A DNA stretch of 64,000 bases, from NCBI RefSeq assembly GCF_019925205.1, contig NC_083567.1, positions 10,788,001-10,852,000 on the forward strand, read 5' to 3'. This stretch comes from Metopolophium dirhodum. Taxonomy: Eukaryota; Arthropoda; Insecta; Hemiptera; Aphididae. Position numbers and translations under genes: made by a program. Of this stretch, positions 51,124 through 64,000 are shown one piece after another (the first letter of the stretch is position 1; each line of letters starts with the position of its first letter). Under the pieces are notes generated by a model, which worked only from the letters and a program-made list of their open reading frames with translations, made no database searches and was not told the DNA's origin.

Positions 51124-53219
51124 GTATTAAGGCGCATACGCATCAATGCGTTTTCTTCAAAGAAATATTAATTTCGTTAGGGTTATGTCAATACACCGGA
51201 GGCTCGACCCGGATTATAGTTATATAGTTCACCCCATAGGAATGACCTTGAACTTTAATACTAGGATTTTGCCATTTTTATTTGAAAGGTAGGCACATTT
51301 CAAAAGTATCTTACTTACTGTATATTTCGGGACTCGTTTAAAAATTATGAAATTAACCCTGATTTTGAAAAAGGGCTCACGTGACTGTAGGTTTATACCT
51401 ACCGACAATGTTATTATGTCGGTGATTGAGTTTTCAGCAAGTAAGCGCGTCATTTAAGCGAACACTAAAGCAATTGTGATTTAACGATTATTATATTATT
51501 ATTTGACAAACGTGCCAACAGATTGAATCTTGTACAAGTAGCCAAGTAAACCGTACACAAACATATGTGGTGGCAATATATTATGTTTTATTCGTGTACT
51601 TTGATTATAATATTTTTATACTATACGGCTCTAATTATATTTCGATTAATAGGAATACCGAAGTTACTCAAACCAAAAAAAACGTAACAAAATATATCAA
51701 TGATGTTTTATACGGTTCATTTTTTTTATGCCGAATTAAATATCAACCATGTAAGATCGAATCATTATTTATCTGCATATTCAAAACAAAATAGCAATTA
51801 CGACACAACAATAAAAAAAAACATTGTTATAATTATTTATAGGTACTCTATTCTATATTTTTTGAAATTCCATTGAATTATTATAGACATATATAATAAT
51901 ATTGTATATTAATTGCATCTTACTTGTAACGCATTTTAATTTATTTTAATTTTTAACAAACCATAATATTTATTTATAAAAACTGGGAAAAGTGGAACTA
52001 CGACAGATTTGTAACGAAATAGCCTATCCAGAACGCCGTGTGATCATAATTATTTTAATATATTTGACAGATAAAACTGGATGAATTTGGTTTGACGGAT
52101 TTACATTTTTAAAACTGATTGATTTTAATTGATTAACAAGTTTAATAGTTTAATAGATTATTATAAAAGCGATTTTGAATATTTATTTTTTTCAGCTGTG
52201 ATATCTATGAATAAACATATGATATTTTTTAATCATAATATTCATCATGACATTAACAGTATTCGGAATAATAAAAATCATCTCTACACAAACCTAGTAA
52301 ACTTGTTAATCAATATCCGTATCTGTAATCCGTTTTCAAAATTAAAATTCATCAAACTAAATTCCTTCAGGTTTGTCTGGCTTTTTGGTCTGAACGCCAT
52401 TTTTATTCATCGACTTCAGCCCCCTTAACATACTATATGATCATAATTTTAAGGAAATTCCCGGGAAAAATGTGACTACCCAGCTGCGGCCAATGCCACA
52501 TGTAATCATATCTGTATTATTTAAATTTTAAATACGTCAAAGTAATAATATTGTATTACATTAATATTATCTAGCTTATTACTTTTTAAATGTAGGTATA
52601 AGACATAATGTAAGTCAACAAATTGGAATTAATAGGAACATAAAAGATTCACGGTAAGTAAAGAATTGGTTCAGATCTTCAGCCAGCGTATCTCAGGATA
52701 TGAATACTGCATTATTAAGGCTGTTTTTAATGTCCAGGACAGAGAATAACAAATACATTTTTAATACTCTAGTTATTTATTATTAGTTTATTTCCGGTGT
52801 CACGGAGGAACGAATCCGCGGAAAAATCGATTCGACGAGACGTTTCTGAGTGTTTGTATACATAAACCCCTCACCACCCGCAGTGACAATAATATTATAA
52901 CAATCGGCGATCTTTGTAGAAAATAGTAGTCTATAAACATTCGGCATGCAAATCGTTTGCAACGACGTCCAAGGGACCAGTAAAAACCGAATGTCATTGT
53001 ATAAACGATGATGTCCAATTCCACTAAACAGCGTCGCGTGTCGCATGACGTGTGTCTCGCCTAGACCTTCGAATCGAGCAGTTAGGTTAACAACAATAAT
53101 AACATATAATATAATAGGTACTCAGTTTTATAGTGCTGACTACGCTGCGGTATAATAATATTATACAGTCCGACGCGTAGTCGGCCGCGATAACACGCGA
53201 TAAAACGGAATCACATCTA

Positions 53220-53241
53220 CCCCCCCCCCCCCCCCCCCCCC
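53220..53241. repeat. C22 homopolymer
   Basis: Twenty-two consecutive C, a length likely to vary between individuals and between assemblies. Confidence 0.9.
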
Positions 53242-54980
53242 GCATCCCCCTGTATCGAACTAATAGGTATATCATGATGTAATGCACCCGATGGCAAAAA
53301 CGGGTTTTCGTTTACCGTGGAGATATTGTGCATAAAACGCCATCGGCCGCGTACCAGAGGAGGTCGTTCTCGGCAATATTAATATATTATTAGTATCGGT
53401 TCGGCCGTGGGAATTTCGGCCGTGAACTCGTCGCGGTCGCGTGTACACCGCATGATGCGTTCCCATCTCCGTCGCCGACCCTAACACCACCGACTGCAGC
53501 CGTGGTCGGTCCAACAGTCGTGTTTACGCAGTGGGGAGGGTCGAAGTGGGCATTCGCCGCCTTCCCCCAGGTCTGAGACGCGATCGTCGCCGCTCTTCGC
53601 TAAAATCGTTTCCTCTTTTGTTGTATATTTTTTACCCGATTTAAAGTTACCTGTTTGCTATACCAAAGGCGTTATCCATAGTTTGTCGCAAAAGAACAAA
53701 CTCTAGATTTTATACCGCCGCAGTGCTGTCCCTACGTTAATGATTTTGAAACGATAAATCGTTGACTGATTTGGTATTTTAGAAAACAAGACACGAACAT
53801 TTTTTACATTATGTGTTGTATAATATTTCGTTATTATTCGCGCGCGTTCTTTACAATAATGTTATAATTTATAGCACTCAGTGATATTATATGAACTAAA
53901 TATATAAAACAAAAGAAATGTAACACCAAGAAAAGGAAGTGGTGGGGTGGGAGGTTAGAGAGATAGTTACACAATATAATAAGACATCCTATGGGAAGTT
54001 TATAGAAACAGGATATAGAATCGTAGGACCCATAAATCGTATGTGTAAACATTTTGCGTGATCTCCTCTTTTGTTTGGCCTCTGCCCCTCGCTTCATATA
54101 AAAAAAAAAAATACTATCCCCGAGTCCACTGTGACTATTGCAATAGTGATGTACGCTCAATACGCATTAAGACGATAATAATAACGATAATACAAATACA
54201 ATATAAAATAATAATGACCGTAATGACCGAATACGCGCAGTGGCGTAGACAGGAATTTTCATTGGGGGGATATATTATATTCATTATTAAATTATTTCTA
54301 AGATAAATCGAAGGGTAGTGCCCTCCCCCCCCACACTAATATTGAATACAAAAAAAAAAGGTCACGGGGGATCCATCCGGGAACATCCCCCTTACCTTCC
54401 CCCGTTGATATAATATGCCCATGAATACGCGTATTGTCGTTGGGCATCTGTACAATATACGCCGTGACCAACCACTGCAGCAACAACGACGTGGCTATTT
54501 CTCGCCAACGATAAATAAAAAGTAAAAACACATCGGGTCCCTGCATATAGACTAGCGCACGCCACTTAAAACGTCACCGGGTGATTGTTCGGCGGACGGG
54601 GGTAGGAGGGTTCCACCGGGACTATACTCCCGAGGTTCTGCAAGGTACCTACATGAAATCGCGACGTGCGTCGAAAACAAATCACTTTTTATCGTGTATT
54701 TAACAATAATATATATTATACTAACACGCCAACGGCACAGGAAAGTGAAAAAAAATAAGAAAAACGTTCGCTTACCCAAAGTATGAGTTTCCGCCTGTGT
54801 TAAATACACCGCGCGCACGAAACGTCTACGTGTTCTATATTATGTAAGTACAGGTCGTGTGGTGGTGGAGTTTACCCGCGATGTTGACTCAAGTGTGGGA
54901 AGCGTAACGAGATCGAAAATGTCTTAGAAAAAAAAACGTATACAGTCCAAGTCGTTATCAATATCTCTTTCCGTAACATA

Positions 54981-55655
54981 CAGAGTGGTTCACCAAGCAT
55001 GCTAACAACTTTTCTTCTCCAATAATGCATTTGTTCAAAATCGGATTCTTGACATTTTTAAACTGTGGATATATAAACTTTTGATTTTTAAATGAGAACC
55101 CCATTTTCTACTGTAAATTATTTAATAAATAATTTTTCTGAACTTTTCGACGTATCGAAGTCAAGATTCGAGAACTAGTAGTTTTTGAGTTGTTTAACTT
55201 TGGGTACTAAGCATCAGGTCCACGATAATAAAATGGAAGATATAGAGGCTATAGTTAATAATTAATATTAATCTATAAAAACGTATAATGTTTAAAAATA
55301 GTCCAAGTATAATAATTACTACTTATAATATCTACTTAGCTACTATATCTGATATCTACTTATATTTGTGTAAAACCATTTTTAAGGACTATTATCCATT
55401 AACATTTAAATAGGTAACTGAAAAACTACTAGTTTGAATTTTAAATTAGGTATTTTCATCAACATTTTCAAAAAAATATCCACTATATAATTTACATTAA
55501 AAAGAGGAGTTTTCGTTTGAAAAACAAAAGTTTGTACAGCTAAAATAACCCTGATTAAGTAGTACAAAAAATCTCAAGAAGAAAAAAAAATGGTCTTCAT
55601 GTATGTTTAAAAACTCCAAAAAACAGAATTTGAATAGTCATAGACCATAATATAG
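54981..55655. mobile_element. mariner/Tc1-like MITE, family M copy 3 (right end lost)
   Basis: The left end CAGAGTGGTTCACCAAGCAT matches copy 1 closely. The interior shares AAAACCATTTTTAAGGACTA, CATCAACATTTTCAAAAA and AACAGAATTTGAA in the same order. Similarity stops near 55655 and no inverted right end follows, so the copy is truncated. Confidence 0.65.
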
Positions 55656-58600
55656 TTGTAAACATATTAATACATTATTTGATTTTTTCAACATTGCCTA
55701 TAATATTGTCCGTTAATGCCTAGGGGCATTGACGATATCGTCAAGTAATTTTAGGCATTAATAATATCGTCTAGGCTCTTACGTTAGTTATTACCTAAGT
55801 TGCATCATTACCGGTAACATATTGTTATTATACTCAGCTATTTATTTTATTCAAAAATTAGTGAGTTATAATAATAGAATAAAAACGAAACACTGACGAG
55901 GGTTGATATATTTTTTTAATGGGTCCAAGTCAATGTGCCAGAACGGATTTAACCCGCTCGGCCACCCCTCACAATATCTACCCTCCTCCCCTCCCGTATA
56001 CGCGAGCACGTAAAAAACGGACAACCTCGAGGCAACAAATACCACGGCCCACTCTGTATACAGTAATACTCGCGGAATCCGTATCCTTTTTGAGACGTAT
56101 ACATCACATATAACACTATACTACATTATTCTCGTTACGTGTGCGATATACGTCCTTTATAAATATATACAATACAATATATATATACATTATGTGTGTG
56201 TGTGTGTGTGTGTAGTATGTAGGCTGTCACATCGGTTTCGAACGAGTGAATCGGCGTGTATATAATATTGTATGCGTTGAGCGCAAGAAGAAGCTGCGGG
56301 CGTCGTTCACGTATAGTTCTGTCGGAAAAAACAAACGGTCGGTTGTCTATTTTCTGTTAAACCTATACGTGCCTATATCAGGGAAGGCCAAACGGTCGGT
56401 CATGAACGATTTTAGAGTCGGCCCACCTCTGTTGGAATGCATCAATAATAATTTATACCTACTAGTAGACACCTACAGTTACATGCCCACATATATTTTT
56501 TAGCTAATTTGAGTCGGATCAACTTTTTCGAGTGAAATGGTATTTTATCACACCAAGGCTGTTGTGAATGCTGTATACCGATGAGATACTATTTCTAATG
56601 ACCATTTAGAGCAGCGTCTTCGTTTAGCAGCAGTCAGCGATTATTCCCCAGATTATAATCAACTGGCCGACGATATATTGTAATGACTACATTCTTCTAC
56701 GCCAACAGTATGATGCTAATTTCATTTTGAAATTGTTTAGAAATTTAACGTGGAACATTCATTTGTATATAACTTTACATTTTAATGCTATTATTTATAT
56801 AATCATGTTTATTATTAAAATTACTTTTTTTTTTATTAGCTTTAAGTACATAGGTAACACAACAATTATAGCTAAACAATTATAGTAGTTCAAACAAAAT
56901 GATATACGACTGATCTGGTACTACTTAACCAATTTTGAATTTTTTTTTTTAGAAATAATATCAGGGATAGAAAAAATATAAAGGTCGGATAAAATGTACA
57001 TGAGAAATAATTCTTGTATAATCGAATCGTCAAAAGTGATTGTCGTAATATTAGAAATAGGTAAGTGATTATGGGATTCAACGATTATTATTACTAGTTA
57101 TGAAGACTTAAAAATAAAAATATTAATTTTTTACGTGAGTCGTGATCCTCAAAGGACAAATACATTTTCAGTAGAACTTAAAAAAATAAATTTTGCCACC
57201 CCTGAGGTGTATATAGTTAACAATATATTACACCATAATAATACGTTTCGAGTACTGGTGGAAAAACTCCTCGAATCTTAAAAGTGTATTCTTCTCGAGC
57301 GCGTACGTGGAGGTTCACCGTAGTGCCGCCGGCGTCATGTCAGTAGTCAGTGTTCGAAAGATTGATCCCGGTGGTCCCGGGGTACTTGGCTGAATCAGCA
57401 TAGATAAATAAAATAATATACTAATACAAACAATAGATTGATACCTATACTGTAACTGGAATTACACGGTATGTACTTACTTTAAAAGTTACTTTCTAAC
57501 TAAACTATAACATTCTATAACTAAAATTAGTGCCCAGCTTTGGGTGCATTATATAGCTGCTGACAGTAGGCATACGTACAATTTATTAATTTTATTCTAA
57601 CGTTAACTATTATGGAAATATTTTTGTATTAAATATTTATATTTAATGTATTTGCACGATAGCTGCAGACGATGAAAACGACCGGCTTTCTATAATGAAT
57701 TATCGGACGGACACCATCTGGGTTAACATTTCTGTGGCACCACCGTCGTCCTGAATAAATAGAATCTACATAATATGTGGACACATAAACAATAGTTTGC
57801 GATACACCTGCAGTGTTTCGCACTGGTACAAATACAACGCACAGAATAATATATATGGGCACTCTCGCTGATATAGGTACGAACCGTACTCGTTGTTTAA
57901 AAACGATTTAACGACCGCACTATAACGATACAATAATTGCACGATACGAGTATATGTATTGTACATATATATATATCGAATGGCCGTAACACCGTTGCGC
58001 ACGGATTTCCCATTTTCAGCAGAAATTAATGGGAGATTGCCGTATCCACTCGTTTTGCCTTTTTATTCACTATGTCTCCGCCGTCGCCGCAGCAGTTATT
58101 CCGCTCATCTGTCGACTGATCAAAGGCATTGTCGACTCTTTTATACCCAAACAACGATCCTGCACCAGTTTCCGATTTAAACATTATATCGACGTTACAT
58201 CATTCAAAAGCAGCGTCCACTCTTGTAGTGATGCGAGAGAACTGTTGAACAGGGGTTATTTACAGTTGAAATCTGTTTTAACATTTCTTATTCGGCTGTA
58301 ATCGGAAATGTAAAACATTATAATAATAATTGTGAATTAATTTTTTAAAATAATGTTTCGGTGCAATCGATCAAACAAAAAAAAACGTTAAACGAGTCCA
58401 TCATTAAGCAACATAAGCAGCAGTCTTTTTTTAACAACTGAACGCTATCTATTCGATAACATTTGAGATTGTAACTTGTACACAGAACATAATAATTAAT
58501 AATATACGAATCAACACTCTACGATGATATAAAATGTCGGGGGCCCGGTCGAAAAGCTACTAACGATTAATAGAACTCTAGATGCTTGACCTTGAAGTTA

Positions 58601-61600
58601 GTAACTTTTCTTTTACAAGAAATGGTATAATTAGTAATATTTTAGATGAATTCATGATTGTTTTGCTATCACTTATTCAAAATGAATAATTACATTTCTC
58701 ATTTAAATTAGTTGACAGCTCCTAGTTGTTTCTTTCAGAGGTTCGAGGTCACACATTTAGTACAGAAAGATAGGGAGTGTCGTACCCCTGCTTGTTCTAT
58801 ATTATTTATATGTAATAGTCTTTAATAAATAAATACATAATCATAAATTAATAGGAATCACTCATTAATTTAATTAACTATTCATAAATTTCAAAATTGT
58901 TTATTGTATAAATAAAAATCGTTTGTTAATAACACTTCTAACCTCCAGGTACTCGAATATAACATCAACGCCAAACCTCCAGAGATCGGCATCAAGCAGA
59001 GACATTGTCGCTTCTATATTGTTCGGTGCTAATACAGAATACCAAATATTGAGTGATAATAATTATTAATATAATATCTTTTTCTTGGTTATTAAACTTT
59101 CAGGACTGCAAGACTAGATTTTTAAGCGATCCCGTCGAGTTTTTGTGCTGTTAACGGTAAATGTACGAGTGATAGAAAATACGTTTAAAGAATATAATAG
59201 GTGCGCATAAATAAATAATTCGAAAATTCCGAAATGAAATCATTAGAATATTAGAGCTCTGCAATTGCACGGTCATCTTATTTGAAGTCGGTTATCGGAC
59301 GCATATTATTGTTATTAGTTGGTGATAGTAATTTATTATTTGTATTAATAGAGATTATAATATTGTATTCGCATACACGCGAGTACTTCAACGACTTTCG
59401 CGTATAATACAAATAGTTGAATAATATTTTTGCCAGCGAGCGGAAAAAAAATAATAACGGCCTACTCCAAACGTGGACGGTTTTATGTTTCTCTGTTGAT
59501 ACAGTGGCATAAAAATAGGGGTGGAGGGGAGGGAATGATTTAATAACATTTATATAATATATTTACATTATATTTCATATAATAATAAAAGTAAAAACAA
59601 TAATATACATTCAAATTTCAAGCGCGGTCCGCCAAATACGTAATAATGCGGAGAGACTCGCGAACACATTTGTATTTTTAAACCGTTCCGCACTTATGTG
59701 TACATTTCAAAGCGTACCTACCTATGTGCGTATAACGCCGCTACGGAATGGTCCTCCGGGATTTCGTATCGTTACGATTAATAATATACATAATATACAA
59801 AACCATATTTGTTCAAACGACATTATATTATTTTAATTCGTAAAAACGTAGCGGGCGGCCACATAATATTATATTCCCTAGCGAGTATGAAATGTAAAAA
59901 AATAAATATATTTACGCTTTAGAATAATATCGTTACATGTGTATCATCATCATGGTAAAAAAAATATTATTTTGAACTCTTCGCACTGGAGAAAAAACAT
60001 GGAAGATCGTTTTCGACCGTTTCGATCGTTCGTGTATAAATTATAAGGTATAAGGTACAGGAACGGAGAATGGGATTATTGAGAATATTGCACGGCTTGG
60101 TTTTTTTTTGTATTAAAGTAAGACATTCACATTTTATCGAACAATTTTATAGTATTTATATTATTTATAAGCTTTTAATGTTTTTTTTTTTTTCAAAATA
60201 AGTAGACCGAGTGCGGGGTATTATAATACCGCACGAATTTCGGTTTCGCTACTACTCAGTTTATCCGTACTTTAAATGCCTATATAAGGCTATAAATAAT
60301 ATAATAAAGCCGTCCAATATATTCAATATTTATGAATCGTAAAATGTTCAAAAAGATATTGTGCTTCAGACCGTGGAGCAAAAAATTATTTAAAAAAACG
60401 CGTATAAAACCCGAAGAATCTGCACTATAATACGGAGAAAAAAAATCATAGTAAAACAATTTCGAAAACACGCTTAAAAACACCTTGAGTGCGTAAAACC
60501 GTTTTATTGCAACCTGCGGCACAATAATTGACAGGACGGCGGAAATCGAACGGTAAAAAATTATCTCCTCGGAATTTCGTTCGGAACGACGTGAGTGCAT
60601 AATAATATTATTATTATTGTAATATATCGAAAGATAAACCGGTGAAACAGTTGTCGTTGTTCTGCTTCCGTTATTGATGATGGTCCGCGGTCGTGCGCCA
60701 GAGTAGAATTATTGCGGAAAACGCGGTTGTAGTCTAATCGATATCGACAATCGCTCCGTCGATACGTTTTTCGCATCACTCCGGTGTTTTCTTTTTCGAC
60801 ATTTTCCAACCGCCCGAGATTGTCTGGAAAGTTATTGATTGACACCGGCGGCCCCGCGATTTGACGGCGTCGATCGGTACACACAGCAACAGAGCGGTCC
60901 GTTGCGGTATACATCAAGTCCATCAGCGCGAAATAATACGACCCAAAGCGAATACACGACTTGTGTGCGTTTGAAATCCGCGGCGGTCTACCCCTCGTTA
61001 CCGGTGGTCGATTGGATTCTGCAGTTGGATAACATACAGTAGTTGTAATAATAATAGCCGTAAAAAACAAAACAAAACTCAGCTCGCTCGGTGCCTCGGG
61101 CAGTGGCTGCGCGAACTTTTCGAGTCTTTGAAGCAAAATATAATCGTATATTATATTTTTAACATTTTTTACCAAATATTATATAATTAATATGTAATTT
61201 ATGTTAACTACCGAGTTTAGAGTTGTTGGTTGTCTGCGACTCACTTTGGTGTAAAACAGGTGAAACATATTATTATATATTAATTATACATACCGTGTCA
61301 ATTTGTCATGATATTTGTGTTGAGGACTTGAGGTGTCTTACGATATAATACGCTCACCCGTCGTTAGCCATATAGTTCGGCATAATATAGACAAAACGAA
61401 TTAGGTAGATTGTATTATTATTTGTATTTTGTATAAAAAATTTTTTTTTTTCGTAATACGTTTTGATGTGTATCATGACATAGTTACCATTTTAAATTTT
61501 TAATATATATGTACATTTGAGTGGGGTCACGCGTGGACGTAAGCACTAGTCCTGCACATTACGCTCAACCCGAGCCCGTTGTACGTGACGGCAGATTTTG

Positions 61601-63115
61601 AGGGGTCACAGATTTCGACAAGTTTATTGATTTATACCACACTTTTATTATTATTATATAAAATCATTAGAATTACCTATTACAAAAGGTGTACATTTTT
61701 TTTTCGGTCTTCTCACATGTTGTGAAAGTTCGAATTGTGTTCGTATAACGCAGCAAAAGATATTATTACGATATTATATTATAAGAAATTGTAATGTTAT
61801 GTTTCTTATTCGCAAGACCCGAACAATGTCTTGCGACAATTGGTGGAAATTACGACCACGCGTCACGACGATGACGCACGTATTATCATTCGATATTATA
61901 TTATTTAAATATTTTATTCCACGAACGGAGTTTTCTAATTTACTCTCGACGTAGGCGGTCTGTATAGTTGTGTAGAGGACGCTTTTATTCGCTATATATC
62001 GTTTAAACCTACCTCTATCAATTAAACCCATCAGTATAGTTCGAGTGTCGTCTTGACTGCAACAATAACCTCTGCTACGTTATTCGATCGATTTTCGATA
62101 ATAATACACGAGTTTATTAGGTAAGTACGTGTGTATATATATAGCAGTAATTGTGCCCGGCGGAATACAATTCGATGCATTTTTCCACTTTCCGCACCCT
62201 CGTTCCGATTTGCGAGGTCTAACGACATTTTTTTTTTGAACATTTTTCTTTACGTAATATGATTTTTGTAATAGATATTCGATTTTTTTCTCTACTCCCC
62301 AACCCCCACCCCCCCACAATCCTGAGATTGTGTCGGCTTCGGGCCGGCTGCAAAACCTGCCATTCCCGAACTGCACGGGGTTGTTATAGATTTACCCTCG
62401 ACCCGTGCAGAGAACAATACTATGAAAATGTTGGAACGGTGCGGGTAATAACGATTTTGCGTTTTAATCTCGATTTGTTTGTTTGTTTTTGTGTGTTTGA
62501 GTGAAGGTTGAAACGAATTATAGTGCCATAGGTAGAATATTTACGTAAATTAACATATTTAACTATTATAATTTTATTCCAGTCATCCGTGGATGCGCAC
62601 CCTTAATAAGTATAAGTAATAACCTTTTGTAAGCGTACTTGATGAATATATTTATTTTTTAAATAATTATAATAATTGTTAGTATCTATTCAAATTCGAA
62701 ATGAGTGACTCAACTCGACTCTGTGAAAATAATAGTTGTTTCATTAATTTAAAATCTTTAACGAAAAAATCGGTAACCTTTTGTGACTTGCTGACTTTTT
62801 TTTTACCATTTACTAGTTCGTAGTACATTATGTAATTTATACAACCAAAATCGTTCTTTAATTTAAATATATGAATCAACAAATTAAATGAGCACGATGT
62901 TTTCACGGTCGTGGTCTCTTCATATACATACAATTCATATAATATAATATATTGTAATTAGTTGATATCAGCAAGAAATGATATCCACCCGGTCTCTGAG
63001 AATAAATTGGGCGGTACTGGTTTGCGTACAAATACCAAAAAGATAACTTGTTTGGGAACAGTTGAGCCGTAACCACACACATGGTTTGCGCACAGTTACC
63101 TTTTAGACTTTAATA
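55656..63115. other. CpG-enriched gene-free region
   Basis: It contains a (TG) microsatellite at 56193-56213 and CpG-rich patches, strongest at 57970-58130 and 60640-61110. The 204-codon minus-strand frame at 61175-60561 is the longest uncalled frame. Its composition follows the local GC rise, its last third is an AATAAT repeat, and no domain is recognisable. No RNA gene was found. Confidence 0.4.
56193..56213. repeat. (TG)10 microsatellite
   Basis: Ten TG units plus a final T. Confidence 0.9.
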
Positions 63116-63123
63116 GTTTAATA

Positions 63124-63520
63124 CAGGGGTCAGCAATAGGCGGCCCGCGGGCCATGTCCGGCCCGCGGAAGGAAAAAAAATGGACCGCCAAAAATTTTCT
63201 TAATTTTCCTATATTATATCCTATGCATCACTCCCCCCCCCCCACCCTTCATAACAAAAATTAAACTAATATTGAAATCGATTTTATGAGGCGCTGAGAC
63301 AATAATAACGGTTTATCATTATCTGTGTTGTTGTTGAACGTGCCGCAGTAATAATATATTACTTTATAAATAATTAAATATTAAATACTTTGTCTTAAAA
63401 TGTGTTTTTAATACAAAAATAAATACATTAATGATAAAACCATGTTTAAGATTTTTTTGGCCCTCGAAATTTTTTTTTTTAAATATCTGGCCTGCTACAT
63501 AAATTAATTGCCAACCCCTG
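63124..63520. mobile_element. 397-bp hAT non-autonomous element
   Basis: The left end is CAGGGGTCAGCAATAGGCGG and the right end the complement of AATTGCCAACCCCTG. A perfect 8-bp duplication GTTTAATA flanks it (63116-63123, 63521-63528). The GGCCCGCGGGCC motif just inside the left end and a GGCC motif near the right are typical of widespread animal hAT elements with CAGGGGTCGGCAA-type ends. No coding capacity. Confidence 0.85.
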
Positions 63521-63528
63521 GTTTAATA

Positions 63529-64000
63529 CCTTGCATATTGATATTTGTTTATTAATGAGTAAATTATTAAAGTACTTATATACATTTTCCTTCCCTCTTA
63601 ACAGACTTAGAACTGTCTATGAATGTATTCATAGGCGTGGTTAAAAATGCATGTTAATACTTGCTTATTAATAATTGTTAATAAATAATATTTAATACTT
63701 GTTCAAGTAAAAAATGTATGTGAATAATTGTTAATTTTAATAATTGTTCAAGTTAAAAATGCATGTTAATTTTAATTTTAATACATATAACATTTCCGTA
63801 CTCTTTATAGATGATTATCAGTGACACAGATAAAATATAATTATTTTCATGTGCGCAAACCAGTTGTACATATTTTAATATAATTGTGTGCGCAAACGAG
63901 TTCCGATTTTTTAGCTAAAAATTATAGATTGTGCGCAAACAAGTTGCAGCCAAAACATTATGGGGTGGATCACGTCACTACGTATTTTAATAATTTAATT
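63529..64000. other. gene-free right edge
   Basis: AT-rich with imperfect direct repeats of TTGTTAATAA/GTTCAAGTnAAAAATG (63640-63770) and two GTGCGCAAAC motifs (63853-63860 region, 63889-63897, 63931-63940), also seen as TTTGCGCAC near 63085. No gene is seen. Confidence 0.4.

Larger units (their letters stand above)
50295..54980. other. CpG-enriched gene-free region with one exon-like segment
   Basis: CpG-rich patches lie at 50460-50530, 50740-51060, 52790-53060 and 53160-53640, and a C22 tract at 53220-53241. A CAGTGGCGTAG hAT-type left end at 54238 has no matching right end. Apart from the exon-like segment at 51047 no coding evidence is present. Confidence 0.4.

Noticed and set aside
60561..61175. 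204-codon minus-strand open frame with a hydrophobic stretch near the start
   Set aside because: It lies in a local GC-rich patch where long chance frames are expected. Its C-terminal part is translated AATAAT repeat, no domain is recognisable and no splice or promoter context supports it.
1..64000. CRISPR array, operon or prokaryotic mobile island
   Set aside because: Spliced genes, SINEs, MITEs and microsatellites make the window clearly eukaryotic; no regularly spaced repeat-spacer array was seen.

Overview
This is a eukaryotic, intron-rich, AT-rich window, most likely from an aphid or close hemipteran relative. The inference rests on short AG/GT introns, the protein families, very many short TAGGTA/TACCTA motifs and a high density of small non-autonomous transposons. 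It was made without a database search.

Three spliced protein genes can be reconstructed with matching intron phases. (1) Plus strand, 2070-15177: an 11-exon gene for a predicted protein of about 1,609 aa. A single 862-codon, glutamate/lysine/glutamine-rich exon is followed by an SPT20 (SAGA subunit, SUPT20H-like) domain and a basic, Ser/Lys-rich tail. (2) Minus strand, 21686-19689: a six-exon EXOSC8/RRP43 homologue of 267 aa, a ring subunit of the RNA exosome, tail-to-tail with gene 1. (3) Plus strand, 28146-32133: a seven-exon A-type cyclin of 469 aa with KEN box, D-box and both cyclin folds, head-to-head with gene 2. All three are housekeeping nuclear functions (transcription co-activator, RNA decay, cell cycle). 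Nothing shows that they form a functional cluster.

The rest of the left half is packed with transposon relics, many defined here by terminal inverted repeats (TIRs) and exact target-site duplications (TSDs). They include two SINE copies of one tRNA-derived family, several hAT-type elements with 8-bp TSDs, one of which keeps an internally deleted transposase with a premature stop, PIF/Harbinger-like elements with TTA/TAA TSDs, large foldback elements, and a nested stack between 22.2 and 25.1 kb.

From about 32.3 kb to the end (31 kb) no gene can be supported. This half is visibly richer in CpG and GC patches than the left half. It holds microsatellites, a three-copy mariner-like family, a Mutator-like 9-bp-TSD element, further hAT-like elements and one isolated exon-like segment at 51.05 kb. 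It could be intergenic or lie inside a very long intron of a gene that extends beyond the window. I see no multi-gene novel system. The most unusual items are the giant acidic extension on the SPT20-like protein, the deletion-derivative hAT transposase inside the nested stack, and the CpG-rich gene desert.
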